Assembly: GCA_030374765.1 (NCBI GenBank)
Contig: JARGXX010000095.1
Coordinates: 1,364,001-1,428,000, forward strand
DNA from: Agarophyton chilense
Lineage: Eukaryota; Rhodophyta; Florideophyceae; Gracilariales; Gracilariaceae
Length of the DNA stretch: 64,000 nt
Reading direction: 5' to 3'
Part shown: one piece after another, positions 49,787 to 58,192 of the stretch
How positions within the stretch are numbered: the stretch's first letter is position 1
How the letters are laid out: every line of letters begins with the position of its first letter
Translations under genes and position numbers: made by a program
Notes under the pieces: generated by a model
Databases searched by the model: none
Told to the model about the DNA's origin: nothing
Seen by the model: the letters and a program-made list of their open reading frames with translations, nothing else

Positions 49787-50992
49787 TCACACCTGCTGGC
49801 GAGTGTGCAAAGCGATCTGTACAAGTCGCACCAGCTCCTCCGTTTCGGTGTAGAAGTCATATTCTCCAGTTCCGCTATACCAACAAGGCGCCGCGAAGTG
49901 CAACAGTTCCAAGCTTTCCGCGTGCCAAGGCGTCCATGTATTCTCGTCATTCACATCCATCGCATTATCTAAAGACACACTCTCATTCTCCATCCCACAT
50001 ATCCTGCTTGCTATCTCTATAACCACAGTCTTACGACGGCAGAACAACGTGTTCACCATTCCGGCACCATGCGGAGCAATTACAACTCCCACGCTGTTCA
50101 TCTGTCTCACTTGCGCTTCAAACGCCTCACTCCGGTTGGTTGCAGGGGGTATCCACCGTTTTACCTGTATGTTTTCTGAAATCTCTTCCCGTAACTGTTT
50201 TTCAAACTCGTCTATGTTGAGCCACTTTCTTCTCACAGCATCCTCCCTTCCATAAATCAAGATTCCAGCATTTTCTTGCAGAGGCTTGCTGTCCAGCATG
50301 TATTCCTTTAGTACTGAACTTCGAAACAGTTGTAACCCTGCCCTTTTCAGTCCTGTAGGGTGCGGTGAGGACACAGTTTTATTTCCCACGATTCTTTTCG
50401 AGTGAAATCGTGTTGGACGCCACATCGTATTTCTTTTGAACTGAACTAGCTTCCGGTAGCACGAACATCGGTCCATCTCACTTCTCTCCACAGCCTTAAA
50501 GTGTTTCCCAATGTTATTCAGGAAAGCTCGTTGTGCTTGCGATACCCATTTTTGTTGGCGAGGAATAGATATATTCTTAGTATCGTAAATGATTAGTTCT
50601 GGCTCCTCACCTGATGTTGCGCATGCGCTCATATAGTGCACAAGAGGCCAGATGCAATCATAAAAGCCATGAAATGGGTTATCGAAACACAGCCGAGTCA
50701 CTGGGGGTGCCATGATCGCTCGGCGTCGCCTTCTTCCTCTTTCAAGCTTTTCATCACACTGACCGAAACAGTTGCCCTTAGTTTTCTCTTCAAAACTCCT
50801 CACACTGATGCCTGGTTCAGAGTGACAAAATGATTGTAGAACAGCGTCCGAAATGTTCGCGTTTTGACTGTGATTTTGTCGGCTTACTCTTGTGTGTATC
50901 TGCTGTGAGGCAGGAATTCCGGAGAAAAGCCATATCTGAGTAGTGACAAGAATTGCACTGACTACTACAATTGTGTGCGTTTGGACAATCAT
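49787..50992 (-). CDS. GT61-family (DUF563) glycosyltransferase, type II membrane protein
   Basis: 401 residues, ATG 50992. A signal anchor (residues 5-25, HTIVVVSAILVTTQIWLFSG) is followed by a luminal domain. Diagnostic GT61 blocks are NPFHGFYDCIWPLVHY, GILIYGREDAVRRKWLN and VGVVIAPHGAGMVNTLF, the HGAG.N loop that binds the nucleotide sugar. In plants and animals family members add xylose, arabinose or GlcNAc to glycans or proteins in the Golgi or ER. Cys pairs in the stem (near 60-80) suggest disulphides. Another GT61-type gene lies at 58193-60706; they share family motifs but are not close copies. Donor and acceptor unknown. Confidence 0.82.
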   Translation of the reverse strand: MIVQTHTIVVVSAILVTTQIWLFSGIPASQQIHTRVSRQNHSQNANISDAVLQSFCHSEPGISVRSFEEKTKGNCFGQCDEKLERGRRRRRAIMAPPVTRLCFDNPFHGFYDCIWPLVHYMSACATSGEEPELIIYDTKNISIPRQQKWVSQAQRAFLNNIGKHFKAVERSEMDRCSCYRKLVQFKRNTMWRPTRFHSKRIVGNKTVSSPHPTGLKRAGLQLFRSSVLKEYMLDSKPLQENAGILIYGREDAVRRKWLNIDEFEKQLREEISENIQVKRWIPPATNRSEAFEAQVRQMNSVGVVIAPHGAGMVNTLFCRRKTVVIEIASRICGMENESVSLDNAMDVNDENTWTPWHAESLELLHFAAPCWYSGTGEYDFYTETEELVRLVQIALHTRQQV

Positions 50993-52639
50993 TTTTGCCT
51001 TAGGTCCACTGCAATATGGCTCATTGTCATAAACGCAGATTTACTGTGTTTGTCGTATTCAGAATGATGAAAACGGTGCCATTGGAAGAGCACTTTTGAC
51101 ACTTAAATCTAGATTGGGTGGGGAGGGTGGTCATTTCGAATTGCTCGCCAATGAGGAGGGCGAGAGGGGGAGGGAAATGTACAACAAAGTTTGTCTACGG
51201 GCTTGGGATGCCCCAGTATAAACAATGCTGTATATCTTCATTGTTTTCGTGTGTTAACTGAGAAGGTTTTCCAGTACAGTCCAATCCAGTTAAATTCGGC
51301 TCGCTTTACGTTTTTTCTTTGCTTTCATATAAACTATTCTGTGAAGAGTACCATGATTGTTGACTGTCTTTCCTTAACATGTATCTACCTCTAATAAGAA
51401 CGGCCCTCAGCATACTACTATTGTGGGCTTCGTACGGAAGACGAGAAATCATCCAACTTGCGGAGCGGTCTTCTTATTTGCTGTGGTCTATCGCTACTGA
51501 TTCCGAGGCGATGAAAACCCCAAGCTTTCATGTAGTTTCTCTCTTTCAAATGCAGAGCACCATTTTTATTAGTCTGACCATTTTTGACATGGATAGCAAC
51601 TCATATGCTTCGATCTTTGGCAGCAGATACTCTTCCGCGAGAAAAGTCTCCTGAAGGGAGATCAATTCAACTTAGTGATCTGTGGCCAAGTTCGATGTCT
51701 CTTGAAAAGTGAGGCGAGATATTACAGGAGATACACCGAAAATAACGCACTCAGATTTCGTCTTTCTTCGGTTTCGAGACTCCTTCTTTTATGCACTCGC
51801 TTGGGAATATGAAAAATCACTAAGCCTACTTCATATGGGACCAGCGAACCAACTTCTACGTTCACCTCATTCGGAACCAGAGAAAAAAACTACGATGCTC
51901 ATCTCATGCGGAACTAACAAACAAGAGCTGTTACTAGTACTCTTTTTCTTCTTCTTGCAGTCTGTTGCCTCTGATTCAGAGGTGAGAGTAGTCCTGACCC
52001 GGAAGGTCATTAAACTCGTCCAAGCAATCGGTTAGCTTGCCGGTCGCCCTTGCGGACCTGGGTGTTTCGTCATGAAAAGACTCCCGTCTAGCTGCACGAA
52101 CGCAGTAGGTCAAGAACTTGTCGTCGGAAGAAGATCGAACCGCCGTTTTCCCTGAATTTTTCCTTCAAAGGAAGAGCTCCAACGGAGCTTCTGGACAGGG
52201 CTGCTTCCAGGAGTTTTCACGGAGGAACTACGCTTGGGCCGGATGAAGATGAAGGTTACACGCCGGTTCTTTTGCCCTACTTCGCCGATTGTGTGAGGGT
52301 TGGGTAAAAGGAGGTCGTTAACGCTTTTTCTGGCGGCAAACGTGGTACATGCGAAGCGCCTTGTCGTGATGTGTCCCTTAACCGACGATCTCTAAAGGTT
52401 GAATGAAGGGATATATTCACAGCTGAAGGCTGAAGTCGTCGGTGACGAAACGCTTCCGCGGTCGAGAACAACTCTAGAAACCTAGTGCTTTCGTCAACGC
52501 ACTTATATAGCAGCCTAGTGAGCGTAACACGGCTATAGATATGTAGTGAGCGGCTACAGTGTAGAAGAAAGTGCTACAAGTTGTTGGGGGTCCTTAGCAA
52601 GCCTCACACTATACGAGAAATTAACGTACGTGCTCACAT

Positions 52640-52679
<40 letters not shown>

Positions 52680-53684
52680 GTCCTATGATTATAAATCGTT
52701 CTCTCTGTTTGAAAAGACCAAAGACGTACTTGAACAACGATGCAGTTGCTGAAACATCACCAAACGGCACTCCGACCTTTTTACTATCTACGCAGCGCTT
52801 GAGTGGTACGTCTCCCGAACATGCGGGCAAATGCGGGCTCAAACATTAAGAGGAATCTTCGTCACGTTTTTCATTGCGTGGATGCAACTCTGGAGAAGAA
52901 CAGTGTTCGTAATTTCAGCGCAACTACCTAGAAGCGTTCACGCGAATGTCTTTTTACTCTCACATACAACTAGCTAGAAAGCCATCTAACCTAAACAGAA
53001 AAGATCCAAGGTCTTTTCGCAAGCCGTTCGCTACAACCTTTTTTCGTCTCTTCACTTCTTGTTCTTCAGTTGCATTACTTCGTTCACCCTTCTTAGAACT
53101 CGTTCACTGAACTACATACCACGACAAGGACGCTTCATTGGACCATGCTCTGCGGTCCAAGAGAACATCACAGTATTCCTTAATCTCTAGCTAGCCCTAG
53201 AATCATCGGCGAGGCAGAACTAAAGAACAGGCAGTTAATTCCCATTGTTCTTCACCTCACGTAACCGCCTAATAACATCTCCGAGGAAATTCTGGAGAAG
53301 TCCCGCGTATGGTTGCCTTCAAGGGAGTCACTTCATCAGGGGGAAAGGCAAAGAAAGCATAAATAGGGTCTTTGCAACAAGTAAACCAGTTTGTTACAGT
53401 CTTTTTGTTATCAAACACAGTTTATCGGTGGCATGCGCAACTCCGCTGTAGATACACTCCTTCGCCAATGTAGCTTCTTTTTAGTTTTTAGTATATAGAG
53501 GGGGTCTAACTTTCCCTTTTCTTTGTGGACTTCAATTATCTATCGACAAATAAAAGAAAACTATAAAATCGTTGACCAGTCGCGTGTCCAAAAGGACACT
53601 TCGTTAGTACTGCCGCATGTCAACGCTACGTGTTGGAGATTATCTCTGTGAACCACTTTTGCATGCTGGGCGGCGCACTTCGGC
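50993..53684. other. 2.7-kb gene-free stretch
   Basis: No convincing gene. Frames such as 51379-51654 and 51709-52035 lack family likeness. A GC-richer block at about 52030-52570 differs in composition from its flanks and ends in TGCTACAAGTTGTTGG near 52571. It could be an old solo LTR, but no clear terminal repeats were found. A (GA)n tract lies at 52642-52676. Confidence 0.45.
52642..52676. repeat. (AG)n microsatellite
   Basis: About 17 uninterrupted AG units. Confidence 0.9.
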
Positions 53685-54404
53685 ATGCTCAATCGTTCCG
53701 ATCTTCCATTGTTCGCATTTTTCCTTGCACTCCTTATTGCTTACCGTATTTTTGATGCAAACAGTATAACCATGTCAGCGTCAAAACAATCGATTAGGTT
53801 GGTGATTCTATCAGACACGCATCGTCACTTCCGTCGGCCCGTGCCAGAGGGTGACATCCTTATCCACTGCGGAGATTCGGAGTGGCGAATAGATGAGATA
53901 AACGACTGGGCATCAAGGTTGCCCCACCCGAACAAGATCTTTGTATCTGGCAACATGGACAGACAATTAAGGGGTAAGACAGATAGATTCCGCGGTGTTA
54001 CGTATCTGCAGGATGCAATGGTCGAGATAAGCGGTTTGAAAATCTACGGCTCGCCGTGGACGCCAAAGTTTGTCGGTGAGTTTCAGTTGGGCGATAAAAA
54101 GCAAGCGCAAGATGTGTGGAATCGGGTTCCAGAAGATGTCGATGTTCTCGTCACCCATGGACCTCCGAAAGGCATCCTTGATACCACTAGTCGCGGCCTT
54201 CAAGTAGGGGATGCAGTTCTTTTGGAAAAAGTGCGTGGAGTGAGACCCCGTGTGCATTGCTTCGGTCATGTTCATGAGAGCTTTGGTACTCTGATGCAAG
54301 ACGGCCCAACTCTGTTTTGCAACGCTGCAGTTTACAACGGTCACGCACCTCTTGTGGTTGACGTACCATCAGATCATACAATACCTGCTCGACTTGTTGC
54401 TTAG
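53685..54404 (+). CDS. Calcineurin-like metallophosphoesterase (MPPED-type)
   Basis: 239 residues. The five metal-binding motifs are in order: LSDTHRHF (D44), LIHCGDSEW, VSGNMDRQ, LVTHGPP and CFGHVHES. The third reads GNMD instead of the usual GNH[DE], a change seen in some MPPED relatives and able to lower activity. A hydrophobic N-terminus (residues 7-22, LPLFAFFLALLIAYRI) suggests a signal or anchor. If ATG 53772 (MSASKQS) is used instead, the protein is soluble. It probably hydrolyses a phosphodiester; substrate unknown. The stop is 76 bp from the last RNase H2A exon on the other strand. Confidence 0.83.
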   Translation: MLNRSDLPLFAFFLALLIAYRIFDANSITMSASKQSIRLVILSDTHRHFRRPVPEGDILIHCGDSEWRIDEINDWASRLPHPNKIFVSGNMDRQLRGKTDRFRGVTYLQDAMVEISGLKIYGSPWTPKFVGEFQLGDKKQAQDVWNRVPEDVDVLVTHGPPKGILDTTSRGLQVGDAVLLEKVRGVRPRVHCFGHVHESFGTLMQDGPTLFCNAAVYNGHAPLVVDVPSDHTIPARLVA

Positions 54405-54480
54405 ACATGTCGGGTTGACTGGATAACTGTGGTACTGAAATGTCTTTGTTTCCTGAAAGTGTAGCAAACAGCAAACGCTT

Positions 54481-55559
54481 TCAGAGCAGATTGGAAGCGC
54501 GCCTCAAAGACATCGAATGTAGCACCTTGGGCATTGGGCACGAATTGCCGGCAAGCCTACGTCTTTTGGATGGTCCGGGATCCGAAGACTTCGGCTTTGG
54601 CGAAAAGAAGGATTTGATATCCTTCGTCTTCACTGGCTTGGCTTTCACTAATTTTTGTGGTTTGTCGTCATCGTCTTCATCATCGCACTCCCTGACATTG
54701 AAAAAAAGCTCTCATCAAGTTTCACAGTTAGCAATATATCAAACGTACGTTTTGAAGGAAATCTTGAATCGTTAGGAAACTCTAGGAATACTTACCAATC
54801 AATCAACACAGCGTTCTGCTGTAGAATCGTTTTTGTAGTACCCCATGAGAACCGAACGAAAGTAGGGAACCCGAAAAGGTTATCGTAATTTTTCTCCATC
54901 CAAATTTTTGTTACGGGGTCGCTCGGATATCCACTCCCTCTCGGCCCGATGAACTCCACGCTTTCATTTTGATCATCCAATTTGAATTCTGAGCTCCGCA
55001 ATTCTTCTGGGAAGCACCATTCCTTAACTTGTTTATCTCTTGTCGTCTTTGCCATTATGCTCGCAGCGCCTACTATCGGAAATGTAGAGTCGGCCTTCTT
55101 TGCGACAATAACTTTGTCAACGGTCGGAAACCGTTCCCGGAACTTGGCTGCGTATTGGTCTGCATTACCCACTGTATCTACATAGATCTCGGTGACATTG
55201 ACGCCTTTATCTAAAGCATCTTGCACTAACCCGAGAGCAGTATCGTGAGAGATAAGGTTGAGATTGTACTTTTTCCTTCGCAACATACTTTGACTCAGAT
55301 ATGCAGCCGTTAAGCATCTCTCAAAAATACGAAGAAAAGATGCACCCTCAATTTTGTCACGAAGCTTGTCCCGCTGATCTTCTTTAAATGATTTGGAATC
55401 GTTGACTCCCAAAGCCCGTAGACTGCTTAATTGCGATTTTGGGCAAACTGCTGCAGCATAAACCATTGGACCAAGAACAGGCCCTCGTCCGGCTTCATCG
55501 ATTCCGAGGATGCACGGTGCATTTGGTTCCCATCTGTTTCGGCTGTTGTTTTCACTCAT
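54481..55559 (-). CDS. RNASEH2A: RNase H2 catalytic subunit A, two exons
   Basis: It cuts RNA-DNA hybrids and single ribonucleotides in DNA, in a complex with subunits B and C. Exon 1 is 55559-54796 and exon 2 is 54691-54481, joined across a 104-bp intron (GTAAGT...TCAG); 324 residues. ILGIDEAGRGPVLGPMVYAA holds the first catalytic Asp/Glu (D21, E22), IYVDTVG the next Asp, and KKADSTFPIVGAASIMAK and RGSGYPSDP follow as in the eukaryotic family. The join makes VLIDWECDDED, the expected end of the folded core. Exon 2 encodes an acidic run and then KDIKSFFSPK (residues 278-286), a PIP-box-like motif, and a basic tail. Without splicing the protein would stop before it. Confidence 0.9.
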
Positions 55560-56151
55560 TCCAACGAAGCTGTTGCACTAGTCTTGATGCAGCCCTGGAA
55601 AGAAGGGCGTTCGCGCTTCGTTGTTTGCATAGGCTGTAGCTACGGTACTTCAAAGCGTGTCGCGAAATCCCACTGTATTCCAAAGAGGTAACATGCGACG
55701 GAGAACCTGATATTTGCTCGGTGCGGCCCTCCTTTGTTGGCCTTTCCTAAACAGCTCCGCAGATAGGAGAGGATATGATCGTCATGATATTGCTTAGTGA
55801 CCGAGTTAACAGGCATTTCGTTGCGGATGGTTTCCCGCGAAAAGCCTTCTAATTTCGGCCCATGTTCTTCATGTGCACGTGTACTCGGTGGAATGTGTAT
55901 CGCTGGATAGTGTCCGTGGACACCATAGTTTCCTGATTCCAGTCATAGACACCTCCATCACCGCCACTGCGACTATGATGTTGGTCTTGTCTAAGTACTA
56001 AGTCGAAGACTGAGGACCGCGGTTTCACAGATGCAGCCCAACATCAGAAGTTTGATCAGCAGAATGCTCCACCATTACATGTCGAAATTAATTTGAGACC
56101 TGACAAAAATCGTAGCAAAGAAGGTTTAAAAACTATTTCAACTCAAGAGTG
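55560..56151. other. Divergent intergenic region
   Basis: About 590 bp between the RNase H2A start and the next plus-strand gene. No gene; presumably both promoters. Confidence 0.45.
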
Positions 56152-58032
56152 ATGGGTGTGAAGGCGACAGTGGTGCACGATGCTCCTCGCCATGCGACGA
56201 TTGTACTTCGCACACAGAGCAATAATGTCGCTGATCGTTATTCGGTACTGGAGACTGTAGCTTCGTTTACTCAGCATTGCGATTCCCTCCGTGGTGTTGC
56301 GAAGACAGTTACTCAGGTTAGTGCTCTTTGGGGGGGCCCTCCCTATATAGATTACACTGTTGTCGGTTCTCGTTTTCGCGTGCTTGTTGTATGGGATGAA
56401 GAACCTGCAGAGTTTGATGTTTGCTATGATGTGCATAACGCAATGAAGCGCCTCGAAAACGCGGTGCAAAACGTTGCAAGTGCACTGGAGGCGCGATCTG
56501 TCGATGCTGTTGCCGCCGTTTACGAAGCAGCTGGGCATGCTTTGCGCGCTGATGTCCCACCCGACTTGGATGACACAAAGCCCTCCAAAACGAAGAGTCT
56601 ATCTATTTCAGCTTCAAGGCGTTCATCGATCTCAGCCGAACCCAAGAAAAGAAGGAGTTTTTTTGGCCGCATTGGCTCAGCCCTGAAGTCCTCTTCTGAC
56701 GCGAGCAAGAAACCTTCGAAGCGTGAAACACTATCACGTAGTTCATCTGAGAAGGAGTCAAGCCTTGCGGGCTTTGGATCAAAAGCTGCGCTCGAAAGTG
56801 AGGTAGGTCAGTTGAAATTATCGGATGTTCTGTTTAAGTGGACAGAATTTGTTCCCCTACAAAACGACGAGAATGATTTGAACTGGTTTGTTGAGCTCAT
56901 AAAAGGAAAAGAGGAGAAAGAAGTGCGCGCCGAACCCCCAAAGCTTCGTACAAATATCTCCACGCCGCTTAGTCTCATCGCACCGGATACTTCTGCTCCT
57001 GAAAGTGGAGCTCTCTCACTGATACCTCCGAGGAATAAATCAAGGGAAACGCCGGTGCAGACAACAATACCCCACAGCGTTGTCGTAGAGTCACCTGCTT
57101 CAAAGTTAACGGAAAGCAGTCCTACAGTTACCAGCAAGACAGCTTCTGTTGTTGTTCAAAGCGTAAACTCAACGCCCCAAATGATGCCTACGAGTATAGG
57201 GGAAACGTTTGAACCACAGGGCGCGCCTGTCGCTACAGCTGAACAACGAAAAGTCACTGACAGGAAGAGCAGCGATGGAAACAATGTATTTTCAAAGAAT
57301 GCCGACGATGCGAACTTAGAATTGGCTGTGGAATCTTTGGGCGCTTTAAAGGACGAAGCAGCCTCCACGTCTGCATCAAAGCAAGAAGAACAAGATTCTG
57401 CAATTCGTTCACGGATGAATGACTTTGCTCGCTCAATGCAGTCGGGAGAATTTGAAATTGCCTTGAAACAGGTGACAGCTACACTTCAGTTTCTTGCTAC
57501 GGTGAACCCTCGCCGAGAACGTGAAACTGTAACTTGCTCGAGTTACTTCGTGGCAATGAAAATTCTTCAACGCAATGCTGCACTTGAGCAGGAATTATCA
57601 ATGGTCGCGCCCAATTCACCAGACGCGGTACGGAGGCATATAGAATGTGGGCTTTTGACTATGTTTTTAGCAGAACTAAAGCATTTGCTTCCTCGTCACA
57701 AGGTAGCTGCGATGCAGTTGGCTATTGAAAAGAATGGCATCGTGGGCAACTACGGCATGTGTGCAAGATGGTTACGAGAGATTATTGAACGCGCTCCGGA
57801 TCGCGCAAAGTCAGAATTGAAGACGAAGCTTTCTGCCTGCATTCGAAATGGTGAAACAAACAAACACATGCCCCCGACAAACCGAATCTGTTATTCCACG
57901 TTGCAAGTAGTTACTTCCCCGTATGGTAAGTGCTCCGTTTGCGAGGCCATCTTTCACGGATTTTCATCTGGTGTCTCTCACGGGCAGGTGTGTGGTGTGT
58001 GTTATGTAGGTATCGTCCAACGTAGAGTGTAA
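56152..58032 (+). CDS. Protein with alpha-COP-like C-terminal domain (626 aa)
   Basis: The C-terminal 215 residues resemble the C-terminal domain of coatomer alpha: a helical start (ARSMQSGEFEIALKQVTATLQFL, then KILQRNAALEQEL), FLAELKHLLPRHKVAAMQLAI, NYGMCARWLREIIERAP, AKSELKTKLSACIRNGE and a terminal Cys-rich knot (CSVCEAIF, GQVCGVCYVG). In alpha-COP this region binds epsilon-COP. No WD40 propeller is present. The N-terminal 130 residues look folded but unknown (YIDYTVVGSRFRVLVVWDEEP). The middle (140-400) is disordered and Ser/Lys-rich, with an isolated ENDLNWFVELIKG motif. A vesicle-coat or sorting accessory role is inferred, not shown. ATG 56152; a GTG three bases upstream is discounted. 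Confidence 0.6.
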   Translation: MGVKATVVHDAPRHATIVLRTQSNNVADRYSVLETVASFTQHCDSLRGVAKTVTQVSALWGGPPYIDYTVVGSRFRVLVVWDEEPAEFDVCYDVHNAMKRLENAVQNVASALEARSVDAVAAVYEAAGHALRADVPPDLDDTKPSKTKSLSISASRRSSISAEPKKRRSFFGRIGSALKSSSDASKKPSKRETLSRSSSEKESSLAGFGSKAALESEVGQLKLSDVLFKWTEFVPLQNDENDLNWFVELIKGKEEKEVRAEPPKLRTNISTPLSLIAPDTSAPESGALSLIPPRNKSRETPVQTTIPHSVVVESPASKLTESSPTVTSKTASVVVQSVNSTPQMMPTSIGETFEPQGAPVATAEQRKVTDRKSSDGNNVFSKNADDANLELAVESLGALKDEAASTSASKQEEQDSAIRSRMNDFARSMQSGEFEIALKQVTATLQFLATVNPRRERETVTCSSYFVAMKILQRNAALEQELSMVAPNSPDAVRRHIECGLLTMFLAELKHLLPRHKVAAMQLAIEKNGIVGNYGMCARWLREIIERAPDRAKSELKTKLSACIRNGETNKHMPPTNRICYSTLQVVTSPYGKCSVCEAIFHGFSSGVSHGQVCGVCYVGIVQRRV

Positions 58033-58192
58033 GAAGCGTGTGTGTTCTTTGAAACTTCCACGGCGATTTCAATTAGCTGCCACTAGCGGCTCGGTTAAAC
58101 CTAATTCGAAGAGGCGCATAACGACCTCACGGCTTACTGGCGATATTTTTGAATGTGAACATGCACCAAACTGACGATGGGAACTGCGACCA

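Noticed and set aside
52030..52580. Possible solo LTR in a GC-richer block
   Set aside because: No matching terminal repeats or target duplication found by eye; kept only as a note.
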